Positions 21,765-33,109 of a DNA stretch of 64,000 nt are shown in pieces. Location of the stretch: NCBI GenBank assembly GCA_028564925.1, contig CM053034.1, positions 156,151,705 through 156,215,704 on the forward strand, written 5' to 3'. Position 1 is the stretch's first letter. Each line of letters starts with the position of its first letter. Source of the DNA: Lithobates sylvaticus. Lineage: Eukaryota > Chordata > Amphibia > Anura > Ranidae. A program made the translations under genes and the position numbers. The notes beneath the pieces were generated by a model. That model did no database searches. It saw only the letters and a list, made by a program, of their open reading frames with translations, and was not told where the DNA came from.

Positions 21765-22584
21765 TTAAAGGAAAATTTCACTTTTTTTTTTCACTTTATG
21801 CATCATTAAAATGACTGCTCCCGAAAAAACGTTAGTTTTTAAAAGTTCTTTTTGCATTGATATATGTCCCCTGGGGCAGGACCCGGGTCCCCAAACTTGT
21901 TTTATGACATTAACATGCATATTGGCCGTTGTAATTAGCAATTTTGATTTTGAACGCTCGCGTCCATTATAACGAATAGGGTTCGAAAATTCGCGCAAAC
22001 TTTCGGTCCGTTCGAAGGTTCTGGTGCGAACCGAACCCGGGGGTGTTCGGCTCATCCCTAATCTAGACCCTAGGACTGCAAAGCCGTGGGTCACATCGTT
22101 TTGGTGAGTAGGGTTCTTAAGGGGATCATCCCTCTAGGACTACCTGCAATTCATCCCAACCTCATAATATTGAATATTGACTTTTTCAATCATTATTTTG
22201 TAACCATTGTTGTTCAAACCGTTTGTTTAATATCATATATGGGATTGTTTTCTCACTTATACTCACAGTGGTGAGTCACGTTTATTAGCCATCTTAGTTG
22301 CACCAATTGCACCACTCCCTAGTGGTGAGTCACGTGTACCAGCAATTTTGCTACTATAGTTGCACAATCTGTTTTATACACTTTTGTTTGTTTCACCTAC
22401 ACCCCTAGTGGTGATTCACACCTGCTAGCGCAGCCTCATTCCCTTGTATTTCATATTTAAGGTCCTTTTAACCTTTTAGGCAGCAGCAGCAGTATCGTTT
22501 GCAAATTATCGCATGGTGTTATGCGTTTTTCACTTTTTATGTTTATTTAGCATTCTTTGGCGCGGGTATTAAGTTTTGTTTATT

Positions 22585-22755
22585 ACAAGTAGGATAGAAG
22601 TCACCTTGAAGTAGTACAGGAATCTTTTCTAAAGTCAGAGCGACTTCAGTAGTGGAATTAAGACAGCTCTCATTGGCACGGGATGAGATTTCACATGTCA
22701 CGTGACTTGGGGTCTCACAAGTCAGATCCCAAGTCACGGCAGTGTGAACCGAGCC
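22585..22755. mobile_element. TTCACACTG MITE, right half
   Basis: Continuation of the MITE begun at 8793. It begins with the second copy of the 14-bp target duplication (22585-22598) and ends in GCAGTGTGAACCGAGCC. Confidence 0.9.
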
Positions 22756-22909
22756 ACATACTCAGTTGTGACGTAATGCTACTCGTATTGCAAGACCTCG
22801 CTGATTTATCAAGTTTAAATTTATTTTAAAAAATTTGCCCATCTTGTAAAAAACTAACAGACAGAGTTACTCGCAATTCAAGGTTTTACTGTACACAGAT
22901 CATTTTATA
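22756..22909. other. Arm sequence between MITE and solo LTR
   Basis: Collinear with about 41733-41892. No feature recognised. Confidence 0.5.
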
Positions 22910-22913
22910 TAGG

Positions 22914-24012
22914 TGTAGCGCCATAACCCCTTGGGGCGGCTGGATTTTTCTGGGCTTACCAATTACCTTCTCTGCCTTGTAGCTTGTCGTTCTTGTCTAG
23001 GGGTTCCCAGGGTTGATACCCAGTAACTGCAGAGACTGACACTGGAATTCCTTTTCAGGATTTTTATTTGCTTAAAACGTTAAACAGAAACACAGTCTCT
23101 CAGTTGGGAATAGAGGGTAAGGGTATAGAAACTCAGGCACTTTGGAACTGCTGACACTTAATAAGTGTTTCTCTCTAGATGATCCAGGGAGTAGCCACTC
23201 GCAACTGGATAACTCAACTGTTGGATAAATCCTTGCTTGTAGATCTAGCAGCCAACAAGTGATTTTAGCTTAGCAAAGTCTCTGCCACAGACTTGGTGAA
23301 ACTTTCAATGAACGCAAAAGTCTCTCAGAGGAACTTAGTTGTAACTGAAGGATAAGGTTAGGAACTTTTCTTAAAGTACCAGTATCTTGCAGCCGGTCCG
23401 GCGATACCATAAGAAATGCGGATTCAAGTAGTGTCCTTACAGCTCAGCTTCCAGGCTCTTACCGAGCAGCCAGCCTCGTGCGTGGCCCTCCTCTGAAGAG
23501 TCCTCCCCTGATCGAATGTAGAGTTGCTGGGCCTCTCCAAACTTGAGACGGCACTGGAACACTTTAGAATCCTCCTTCCAGTTACTGCGCCTCGAACTAG
23601 CCAGTTCGGAGGCTCGGAAAAGGATGGATCCGCACCCCAGGCCATGAGGGCCCCTGGGGCTGGTCAGGAGGACCAGGACCATGGAGTCAACAGACACTTC
23701 TGGACCGGAACAGCACCCCGAACCACGTGACTTCAGCACCTTAAGTACCCTCTCCCGGAATACACAGCGGGACAAACGCACCCACTGATTGGCTCCGGGG
23801 AGAGATTGTTACCCAATGCGTCCAACCATACTGCGTTCTAAGGCCTGTCACAGATGTGCACCCCACCTATGAACAGGCAGAACCTTAATACAGCCCAGCC
23901 AAATTGATGCCAAAGCATAATCTAGTGCAATTAACCCCAAAACAACTATAGTTTTGAGCAAAAACTAAATTTAAATACATAGCGCGTACTTATGAAAAGT
24001 ACCAGAGCTACA
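22914..24012 (-). mobile_element. Solo LTR, left arm copy
   Basis: 1099 bp bounded by TGTAGCGCC and its complement form (AGAGCTACA at the far end), flanked by the 4-bp repeats TAGG at 22910-22913 and 24013-24016. Read on the minus strand it contains an AATAAA-type signal near 23070. No internal region is present, so it is a solo LTR of a retrovirus-like element; 4-bp duplications fit ERV1-type integrases. The same 1099-bp LTR occurs in the right arm, so it predates the inverted duplication. Confidence 0.8.
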
Positions 24013-24016
24013 TAGG

Positions 24017-25239
24017 GTAAGTAGCATAGGTAGTAGGAAGGGAGAGGCAACCTTTTTAAAAGTTAGAATGAACTCTTTGATAATCATCTCCACCAGGTGC
24101 TCTTTCTTTCGCCAAAACATGCAAGCTGACTAAAAACACTATTACTAATATGCAAATTGTGACTTTCTGTAAAATGAGTCAGTAGTTAATCACGCAAATC
24201 CATCTTTAACTTTTGCTGGCCACTAATGTATGTGCAGAGCAATGTCACTAAAATGGTACAGGCATCTGGGGTCTACGATGATATTGTTAGCCAAGCTTTA
24301 TCTTTTCTATGCTTTGTGAGAGGCAAGTTGGTGGCGCCTAAAGAAGGCAATAGCATTTTTTTAGCTGAGTCTCAGCACAGACTTTAAAGTAGAGTTCTTG
24401 CTTCCAAATGATGCACCAATGAATTCTTTATAAGCTGAATAGCTCATATTTGGCAGCAGTATCTGTAAGCACTGGCAAAGGAAACGGTTCAGTTTAAAAC
24501 CATTTCTATATTTTACAGTCTAAAGAATAAAGTCATCTTTGTACAAAAAATGCCTTAACATATTTTTCCGTTATGCTCCATTATACTTTGTACATAATGC
24601 TCATAGGAGTCTTTTTTTTTTTTATGCTGCTGCTATATTATTACATCATATCCACTATCTCAGTTTTAAAAAAAATGGTGTGCAGTTTTATCATTTAGTG
24701 AAAAAGAAGTAACAGTACTTCATCAATTGCTTTCCCTGTAAATACCTTGAAATACTTTAAGTGCAGCACATGATATATATGCTTCTTACAAATAAATCAC
24801 AATGTCTGGCAATACAAATATATTTACACATGAAATGATCCAGGCCACACTCTGAATACTCGTTCACAATATTGTGACTAAATTTGACAGATATGCTTCT
24901 TTGTAGATAAATGGAAATGATGTGATTTATATTCTTCCTTAGAACAGAATAAATGCATGTCCTCTATGTAACCTGTCAGACATTGTGGGCTTCTGCTATT
25001 TCTACTATAAAGAATGTCCCCTCTGTAACCTTTATAACACAATAGGCCTAACTTATAAAACTCTCTAACAGATGAACTGTCTCTTCAATCTAGCAACAAA
25101 CATATACTGAGGGAAATATGTATGTTGACATTGCTGACGTCCTTCTGAAAATGATAGTTAAGCTGGCAATAATACACTGTTTGAATTTCTCCCATTTTCT
25201 GATGAACTGTCCAGACTTTGCTTGGTAGGTGGCCTTGGC
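24017..25239. other. Arm sequence, A/T-rich, no gene seen
   Basis: Collinear with about 39420-40625. No open frame of interest, no clear repeat ends. It may be ordinary intergenic DNA carried by the duplication. Confidence 0.5.
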
Positions 25240-25548
25240 CACCCCCTCCAGCTCAACATCTTTTGATTTAAAAAATCAAAGGAGTCGGGTGGAAAACTGT
25301 TAAGCAAACAGTGACTGCATTCAATTTGCCCCTGTACAAATCATTAGTAATACCTCATTTGGAATATGCAGTTCAGTTTTGGGCACCAGTTCTCAAAAAG
25401 GATATCGGGAAACTGGAGAAAGTGCAGAGAAGGGCAACCAAACTGATAAGAGGCATGGAGGAGCTCAGTTATAAGGAAAGATTAGAGGAACAGAATTTAT
25501 TCACTCGTGAGAAGAGGAGATTAAGGGGCGATATGATCACCATGTATA
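25240..25548 (+). pseudogene. LINE reverse transcriptase 3' fragment, left arm
   Basis: The frame 25311-25553 encodes [20 protein letters not shown], then [20 protein letters not shown] and [14 protein letters not shown]. This is the C-terminal end of a CR1/L2-like LINE reverse transcriptase. Only about 80 codons remain and the fragment stops where the LTR begins at 25549, so the LTR element inserted into the LINE. Mirror copy at 39113-39420. Confidence 0.85.
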
Positions 25549-26945
25549 TGTAGCGCTGGTATCTTTGCCTGCTAATCTAATGCAATGTTAACCTATGAAC
25601 AGTGTTATAATTTAATATTTGGCACCATCTAGTGGCCTATATGAGAAATGGACTTCATTTATTTTCTATCCCAGGAACATTAGAAATGTTACAGGAAGTG
25701 ACTGTTTTGTTTACATTTTTCAATGACCTACCTACCCAGAATGCCAAGTGACCTACCCAGGAACACTCAGTACTGAATGGCATGCTGGGTAGGATATAAA
25801 AGGACACACTTCTCTTTCTCTTCTGGACGCGTGGCCTGCCTACAAGGATCACAGATGAGGTGTTCAAGAGAGCGTGGCCTGCTGCCATTACAGCGGAACA
25901 ACCAGCGATTCTGCCCTACACCTGTGTGCTGGAGAGACAGAGTGATCGGATCGGTAAGGATCCAAAGACACCTGACGGAGCCCTCTGAGACCCCCGGTGA
26001 CCTTGCAGAGTGGAGCAGTGTGGCGGCGCTGGCTGGCGGGAAGCAGGACTAAGACAACCAGAGCAGAGGTTTCCCACTCTTACAGTCCTGGTTGGGCGAG
26101 AGGGCTGCCGCCCATAACTCTTAACACACTCTTACACACTTAGACTCACACTGCAGTGTTGCTGGGACCTGTAGTCCTGCAGAGGAGGATTCTTATTATT
26201 AGACTGAGTTTAAGCAGGCCTCAAGCCTATACTCCACCGAGAACTGACACTAACTGATTTGGAGATAACTACACCGGAGGCAGTCATAAATGTGCTACAT
26301 GTTCTTTGTTTATTGAACCCTTTGGATTACAATTACTTCTACACAATAGCTAGCAGAAGACTAAAGACTACATCTATATTGCAAGGCCTTGCATTCAATT
26401 ACTAAAGCAAAGGGGCTGCATTATAAAGCAGGGGGAGCTCCCAATACAAATTGTGTTGTGTTGTATAAGATTGATGGTTTTGCATAACTGTGTTTAATAC
26501 AGCGTGCTGGAAGTGGGAAGGTGCCCAGAGTCAGAGGCATTGCAGAGCATTAGTCCTACTTGGAGACACGTTCTCAGGGGTTATCCAAGGAGTCTTTAAA
26601 CATTGTGATTGTTGTGAACACCCACTGTACTGTGGCATTACGTTGGTGCGACAGTGCAGCTATTATGATTATTGTTCATACCAGTTCCAGTAAAAATACA
26701 TCTGGTTAATTACAATTGGTGTGCAGTGTTGTACTTCTCCTACAGGTGGACCATTGGATACCCAGGTACAGGTAAAAGGTACACTGTTGTTGTATTGTAC
26801 ATTGTGGTTTCATCCTTTATTGTTAGCTTCACATCAACACTGCACCACAGCTGTGTCAAGGGGTTTGAGACAAGTTATTGGGGGTGTAATAGCAGAGTGC
26901 AGGCCCAATCAAATATCAGCAGCTCCTTCGGGGGTCAGTGCAACA
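25549..26945 (+). mobile_element. 5' LTR of LTR retroelement, left arm
   Basis: Starts TGTAGCGCTGG and ends GTGCAACA two bases before a primer-binding site, so the TGT/ACA boundaries are well placed. Length 1397 bp. It shares its first bases with the solo LTR at 22914, suggesting related families. Only this LTR and part of gag are present; no 3' LTR is seen in the window. Fossil. Confidence 0.8.
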
Positions 26946-26947
26946 CG

Positions 26948-26965
26948 TGGGGGCTCGTCCTGGAT
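26948..26965 (+). other. tRNA-Pro-like primer-binding site, left arm
   Basis: TGGGGGCTCGTCCTGGAT matches the tRNA-Pro primer site familiar from gammaretroviruses at 17 of 18 positions (from memory). It fixes the LTR boundary two bases upstream. The mirror copy is at 37685-37702. Confidence 0.85.
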
Positions 26966-28041
26966 CATGCCACTCTGCAAGCAAGCCCACCCTTTTGGCA
27001 CCAGTATGGACCCCATCACAGTGGTCCAATTGTGCGAAGCAGAAGGTGCCCACTCAGAAGTGTCACATGCAGAGACCTGAGTGATAGTCATGCAACACCC
27101 AGACCTGTGTCATTAATCAAAAGGCGCCCACATAACCACCTGCCAGAGGTGACCATCCAAAAAGACTTCAAGATTGATGGTCAGATAGGAGAGGGGGGAA
27201 AGAAGGATAAGCTGTCTTACACAAACCTCTTGCATCAGATTGAGCTGGGACTACAGAGAGGATACCTGAAGTCTGAAATCATAGAGGCTGTAATCAATGT
27301 CATTAAGCCAGGCCTAAGCATCAGAGGCATGCTTGAAATGAAAAATGTATTGACTTTGACACAACTCAGGAGGATACTGAAGAGTTACTACAAAGAGGAA
27401 GATGCTGCTGAGCTGTATCATCAACTGATAAATATGGCACAAAGTAGTCAGGAGACCCCCAAGAACTTTTTATTCAGAGCCATTGAACTGAAGGACCACC
27501 TGCTGTCTGTCTCGAAGGGGATGGGCTCTGAGGAGCACTTCAGGGCCGAAGTGATCCAGAAGAAGTTTCTGAAGTCCGTGACTACAGGACTGTGGCGTGA
27601 CTATGTCAAATTTCAGTTGAGGCAGTACCTGGAAGATCCCTCTACACCAGATGAGGTGCTCATTGAAGAGACTAATGAGGCAACCAAGATGGAAGTAGAA
27701 AGGGACCAGAAACAAAGAAAAAAACAACCTCACAGCACAACCAGAACCGTTAGATGTTCAACCGAGTATTAGAGAACCCAGTGTCCTGACAGTGAGCGCT
27801 GATCAGACGTCTTGGTCTTCACCTGCACAGTATCTGCCAACATGCGAGTCTGAACTGGGAAAATTGCTCTAGATACAGAAGGAGATGCTAGAGATGATGG
27901 CTCTGTTGACTGCTAAACTGGTTGGGTCACAGAAGGAAGAAGTCTTAGCACCCCAAACTTTGACGGGCCCTACAACCAGTCAGACCACGAAACCGGTGAA
28001 GAAAAAGATCTGTTTTAACTGCAGGGGAGTGGGACATTACC
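26966..28041 (+). mobile_element. gag region of LTR retroelement, left arm (fossil)
   Basis: An open region about 27100-27770 encodes a Gag capsid-type sequence (LSYTNLLHQIELGLQRGYL, LTLTQLRRILKSYYKEEDA) close to Gag proteins of vertebrate retrovirus-like and Gypsy-like elements. Just before 28041 is the start of a CCHC nucleic-acid-binding knuckle (CFNCRGVGHY). The matched Gag block is nearly identical to the right-arm copy. The left copy is the less complete of the two and is broken; a DIRS fossil adjoins it at 28041. Confidence 0.85.
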
Positions 28042-30785
28042 AGGGCCCTGGGACAGCCCTTTCTTGGAGGGGCCAGCAGTGCGGGGGCTGCTGGACATCC
28101 AGCCACTCTTAAAAAAGGATTTTGTTACCAGTTTAATGAGGGGACGTGCTGCTTCGGCGCTACCTGCTGTTTCCGACATGAGTGCTCCGGTTGCGGGGGC
28201 TCCCACAGTTACGCGAGATGTTTTAAAAAGAGTAAGTCCTAGCCCGGAGACTTCGCTTCAAAAAGGAAGAATGCCAGTAAGCTTTCCAGGGATGCTGCCT
28301 TATCTAAATCTGTATCCCCAGAGGGAGGCGGCGTGTTTCCTGATAGACAGTTTTGCCCAGGGTTTATTGGTATTCCTTGTTCCTTGCGGGTGGCGCGATC
28401 TTCGCTGCCTAAGAATATGTCTTCAATGCTTCAGTTTTGCCAGGTTGTTTCGGCTAAATTGGCTAACGAAGTGAAACTTGGTTGAATAGCTGGCCCTTTT
28501 GACCATCTGCCTATTCCAATGTTGCATGTTTCCCCATTGGGGGTGGTCCCCATACGGGAGCCCAACAAATTTTGTTTGATACACCATCTGTCATATGCGA
28601 AGGGTGTTTCGGTGAATGATGCCATTGCCCCTGACTTGACTTTGGTGTCTTATACATCTTTTGATGCTGCGGTCAGTTGGGTGCAACGTTATGGCCAGGG
28701 ATCATTGTTGGTGAAAACAGATATCGAGTCTGCCTTTCATCTGCTGCCAATACATCCTGAGAGTCAACATTTGCTGTTTTTTTTTTTTAGGGGGCAGGCA
28801 ATTTTTCAATGACCGCTGTCTCCCAATAGGTTGTTCCATTTCTTGTGCGTACTTTGAGACTTTTAGTACCTTTGTGGAATGGGTGGTGCGGGAGAAAACT
28901 CGGTTATGGTCTGTGATTCATTACCTTGATGATTTCCTTTGTATTGTCCCCCAGATTTCTTGGTTTGCTCTGTACTGTTGCACACTTTGGACACTTTGAA
29001 ATCTATTGCAAAACGATTTGGGATCCCTTTGGCGCCTGACAAAACGGAAGGTCCTGCCATGGTGATGAAGTTCTTGGGTATTGTCATTGACACGCGAGCT
29101 ATGGAATGTCGCTTGCCGCCTGACAAGTTGGAAGATTTGCGTTTAATGGTGGGTGTGGGCAGAACAGCAAAAAAGATTAGATTAGGCTGCAGTTGCAGTC
29201 TTTATTGGGTAAGCTTAATTTTGCCTGCCACATCATACCTATGGGGCGTATTTTCTGCCATTACCTCAGCGCTGCCACTTTGGGGTGTACCTCTCCGCAT
29301 CACTTCATCAGGCTAACCCGTGAGCACAAGGTTTCGATATTGACCTGTATATGGATGCTGCAGGCAGCTCCTGTTTTGGGGCATTTTGCCAGGGGGCATG
29401 GTGCGTGACAGCATGGCCCAAGCAATGGCGAGCGGCAGGGTTTTTGGTATGGTTGGAGCTGTTTCCGATAGTGCTGGCTGTTGAGAATTGGGGATCCAAG
29501 TTTTGCGATCAGCGAATCTGTTTTCATTGCGATAACATGGGGGTGGTGGAGGTTATGGGTAGTCTGCCGCCTTTTCTCCGCCTGTGGTGTGGTTGCTGCA
29601 TCACCCTGTGCTTTGTTTACATTTGAATTGTTTTGTACAGGCTGTTCATGTCCCTGGTGTGGTGAATTCCATTGCTGATGCTTTGTCTCGTTTCCAGTGG
29701 GACAGGTTCTGAAGGCTGGTGCCGTCTGTGGAGCAGCATGGGGTCCCGTGCCCCGAGCATCTGTGGAGACTGGCATTGGAGTAGTGTGAGCTCTGTTGCG
29801 ATGCCCTGTGAGTGAGGGTACCTGGGCAGCATACTCATCGGTTTGGGGTTAGTGGTCTGGAATGGTGAGTTCTGTTGGTGGTTGTTTTTCTTCCCAGGAC
29901 CAATTATCGTTGTTGTTATATTTTATTGGGATGGAATTTGCGCTAGGTATGTCTGTGTCGAAGAAGAACAGGCGGTTGGCTGCTTAAGCTTTCTTTTTTT
30001 GGCTGAATGGCGTACGTGATGTGACCAAAGAATTTATGGAAAAACAGGCCAACAGGATTTTGCTGTGGGCCCGTGCAGCCAGTTCGCCAGTGCCCTGTGT
30101 CTTTTGGGTTGCTTCTAGAGATGGTGGGGAGGTTGCCTGAGGTTTGCATCTCTCCCTATGAGGTGCGGCTTTGTACAGTGGCTTTTGTATTGGCTTTCTT
30201 TGGGGCAGAGGATTGGGGAGTTAGTGAGCAAGAATAGGCGTGGGGTGGGCGGCCTGAAGTTTTCGGACGTGATGGTCACCGATGACACTGTCCAGTTATT
30301 TATTGTAAAGTGTAAAACTGATCAGCTAGGGAAGGGGGGTTACTGTGTCATTGTTCCGGGTGCTGCCGGTGAAGATTTGCCCAGCTGAACAAGGGTTTGT
30401 TGAGGTAATGGGGTCGGCTCTTGTTTCTTTTTGGTTGCATAAGGATGGCTCATCCTTATCAAATTTTCAGTTCTTGGCCATTTTCAGACGCTGTATAGCA
30501 GTGACGGGCAGAGAGGTTTCCCAGTTTAATACGCATTCCTTTCGGGTGGGGGCAGCTACGGAGGCAGCTAGATGGGGATTGAGTTCTCAGGTCATAAAAC
30601 GTATTAGATCGTTTTAAAAGTTATGTTCGTCCTCATTTGCTCTGATGTGTTGGTTGTTCTTTACATTGTATATTTTCGTGTGGCTCTACGTTTTCCTTTT
30701 TGTTTTTCATTGCAGGTGTTCCCCAGGGCCTTATGTGGATCCTGGGTGATTCTTATGTTTTTTGGGGGGCTGTAACTAGTAACTA
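28042..30785 (+). mobile_element. DIRS-type retroelement fossil
   Basis: Recognisable parts in order: reverse transcriptase (KTDIESAFHLLPIHPESQH near 28720; YLDD near 28925; FLGIVIDTRAMECRLPP near 29070); an RNase-H-like region (near 29350); a tyrosine recombinase C-terminus (FNTHSFRVGAATEAARWGL near 30525); and, past the recombinase, a WILGDSYVFWG segment near 30740 that recalls the GDS motif of SGNH hydrolases reported in Ngaro-like elements. Together these identify a DIRS/Ngaro element rather than an LTR element. It is broken in several places and lacks clear terminal repeats. It starts exactly where the left arm's homology to the right arm ends. Confidence 0.88.
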
Positions 30786-31152
30786 CACTTTTGTGGTGGA
30801 AAACAATTGCAAATAAAGAAAAAATAATATAGGGTATACAATTGCGACACAAGTCATATTGTAATGGAATGTTAATAAAAATGTCCTTTCCTGTAATTTT
30901 TGGAAAATGCAATGTAATATGGCTACCTGGAGGTGTTCTGTACACAGAATGTGTACAGAACGCCCCCCAGAAACACAATTTCCTGCTTGTGTGATAGGTT
31001 CACAGATTTTTCTTCTACAATAAGATACAAGTCAGATTTCATGCACCCCCTACAACAAAAATGTCATTTTTGGTGAGATACTCCCAATAGGAAATCACGT
31101 CTAAAGGGATGCAGGCCCAGCAGTTTTCCTCATTAGTGCCCTGCAGGTGCAC
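30786..31152. repeat. Central spacer, minor repeat
   Basis: About 30850-31150 includes a hairpin GTTCTGTACACAGAATGTGTACAGAAC near 30935-30962 and a segment I associate with dispersed frog repeats. No gene. Confidence 0.4.
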
Positions 31153-31160
31153 AACTGATT

Positions 31161-33101
31161 CAGTGTTGCCAACCCCCCCCAAGTGAAATTTACTGGCAGG
31201 ACGCCAAAATTTACAAACAGCACCAATTTTTTACTGACAAAAAATCTTGAGATTTACTGACAAAGCCACATTTTTTAATGGCACTGCAAAAAAAGTACCT
31301 GAAATTACAGTTTTCAGTGCTAAACAATGCAAATATCAATAATTGAACTATAAACACATAGCTAGTGCTATTAGCAATTTGTTTAAGTTAAACATAAGTC
31401 AAAAAACATATTTCTCAATTGACATGAAGGTTAGGTTACTATAACCCAGCGAGCCCAGAGTTCCCCCTTACATCAGAGTCTGCAGGATACCCCCTTACAG
31501 TGAAAGGGAACTCTTATGTAAAGGGGAACACTGCAGATCATGATGTAAGGGGGAACTCTGGTGAATAGAGACCACCTTCTGCAGAGTGAATACACTAAGG
31601 TGGGGGGGTAACTAATATAGGGGGGATCCTTTATATCAGTGCCCCCTTACATTATTGTATTCACTAGCCCCTTACATCAGTGACCCCCCCCCCCTCAGAC
31701 TGGCCTGGTGGCGCTGTCACTGACCTCTTCTTAGGTGCACTGTGAAGGGCTCAGACGGCTCCAGCAGCTTGGTGGCTCTGGTTTTATTGTATAGTCTCCT
31801 TTCCACAGTCCATACATGTCTGTCTCCTGCTGTGACCCCCCCATCCCGGCGGTGGTCCTACTCTTGACTCCTTTCTAGGATTCCCCTCAGAGACTGAAGA
31901 CATGATACAAGAGGCTGACAGAGACTGCGGGCATGATACAGGAGGTGGACAGAGACTGCGGACATGATACAGGAGGCGGACAGAGACTGCGGATATGATA
32001 CAGGAGGCGGACAGAGACTGTGTACATGATACAGGAGGCGGACAAAGACTGTGTACATGATACAGGAGGTGGACAGAGACTGTGTACATGATACAGGAGG
32101 CGGAAAGAGACTGCGGACATGATACAGGAGGTGGACAGAGACTGTGGACATGATAGTGTCCTCCTCATCCCCTCACAGTAGCCTCCCCCTCTATCCATCA
32201 TCATATTACAGTCTCCACATCAGTGTGTCCTGCTCCAGTGCCCCTTTCACCTCTCCACAGGGCAGCACATCAGTGTCCATCTCTGTCCCCCTGCATGCCA
32301 CGGCTTCACCCCCCAGTAATGCCATGTCTCAGTCTGTCATCCTCTGTTCCCACTGTACTGTATACAAATCTAGCAAAAACAGAGGTGGCACTCCTGCAGA
32401 ACCTCCTTGTCCCCCAGTGTAAGGCATTTATACGTTTTTCTGCAGGTTCCTTCTTTTACAGGCTCATTTTTAGGTTTGGGTTACAGATTTAGCAAAGACA
32501 GAAGTGGCACTGCTGAAGAACCTCTGTTTCCTCTTCCCAGTGTCACCCACTGTAGTTAGAGCTTCTGCAGCCAATCTTTTACAGGTTCACTTTTGGCTGT
32601 TTTACAGATGTAGCTATAACAGATGCGTCACTGCTGCAGAACCTCTTTCCTCCTCTGTCCTGACCAGTGTAATCCACTATTGTTATGTTAGATCTTCTGC
32701 AGTGCAGACAATTATTACAGGCTCACTTAACGGATTATAATCCTCTCGTTCTCACTCACCGCTCCTCCCCCGGCCACGGCCCCATCTAGGGTGGAGAGTG
32801 GTGGAGAGTGCAGGAGGTGCGGCGCCGCAGGTCGCGGTGTCACAGCCAGCCAGGAACGTGTGGACTCAAAAATGGCGCCAGATGGCGCCATTACATTACT
32901 GCGCATGCACCGCCGGCCGAGCAAGTACGAGTTGTACCGAGCCCGGCCGGCTTTGAAACTGCGCATGCGCAGTTACATGGTCGGCTCGCGGCCATCCTTT
33001 TTACAGGCACTGCTGCCCGTAACGGACATTTACGGGCCCCCCCGAAAATGGGCTTAAATTTACAGGGCTGCCCGTAAATCTACGGGTGGTTGGCAACACT
33101 G
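31161..33101. mobile_element. Non-autonomous hAT (CAGTGTTGCCAACC ends)
   Basis: Terminal inverted repeats CAGTGTTGCCAACC (31161) and GGTTGGCAACACTG (33101). Flanking 8-bp repeats AACTGATT (31153-31160) and AGCTGATT (33102-33109) match at 7 of 8 positions. The interior holds a minisatellite (31890-32160), a degenerate set of GGCACTNCTGCAGAACCTC-like repeats (32360-32690) and a GC-rich block (32770-33000) with GATGGCGCCATT. No transposase. It sits only in the unduplicated centre. Confidence 0.9.
31890..32160 (-). repeat. ~30-bp minisatellite inside hAT
   Basis: About nine copies of GACATGATACAGGAGGCGGA plus CAGAGACTGCG, alternating GCGGAC, GTGTAC and similar variants. The open frames across it (up to 105 residues) are repeat artefacts. 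Confidence 0.88.
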
Positions 33102-33109
33102 AGCTGATT

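Larger units (their letters stand above)
9888..22060 (+). mobile_element. 12.2-kb hAT DNA transposon with internal arrays
   Basis: Ends TAGGGATGGGCC (9888) and, inverted, TAGGGATGAGCC (22060) are terminal inverted repeats. Perfect 8-bp target duplications ATCTAGAC flank it (9880-9887 and 22061-22068). Eight-base duplications are the hAT hallmark and the encoded protein agrees. Order inside: GC-rich subterminal region, promoter-like region, leader, 64-bp array, transposase remnant, two 3' tandem arrays, a relic block, a TTAA MITE and the 3' terminus. The perfect flanks imply a relatively young insertion; the transposase is already non-functional, so it was probably moved by a related source. 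Confidence 0.93.
8971..22584 (+). mobile_element. Foldback, Penelope-like insertion (carries a nested hAT)
   Basis: Bounded by 14-bp direct repeats ACAAGTAGGATAGA (8957-8970 and 22585-22598). Without the nested hAT it has two inverted arms: 8971-9561, and 9679-9887 continued at 22069-22451. A 117-bp spacer separates them and a 133-bp unpaired tail (22452-22584) follows. Arm lengths agree (591 and 592 bp). No protein is encoded. Inverted LTR-like units and longish target duplications fit Penelope-like retroelements, and the spacer holds a hammerhead-like core. The class assignment is inference. The empty site is preserved in the right arm (about 42055). Confidence 0.65.
1831..28041 (+). repeat. 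Left arm of a ~47-kb inverted duplication
   Basis: Collinear in reverse complement with 36213-49260. Matched blocks: 1831-2068 with 49029-49260; 3905-5340 with about 46860-48325; 5353-5593 with 46607-46847; 5600-7310 with about 44840-46600; 7310-8792 with about 42220-44840; 8793-8970 plus 22585-22755 with 41893-42219; 22756-28041 with 36213-41890. Left-only material is 2069-3904 and 8971-22584. The inner end coincides with the start of a DIRS fossil. Arm similarity looks high by eye; I have not computed it. Confidence 0.93.

Noticed and set aside
23424-23781. Open frames (73 and 114 residues) as host exons
   Set aside because: They lie inside the solo LTR and its mirror copy; no known protein similarity.
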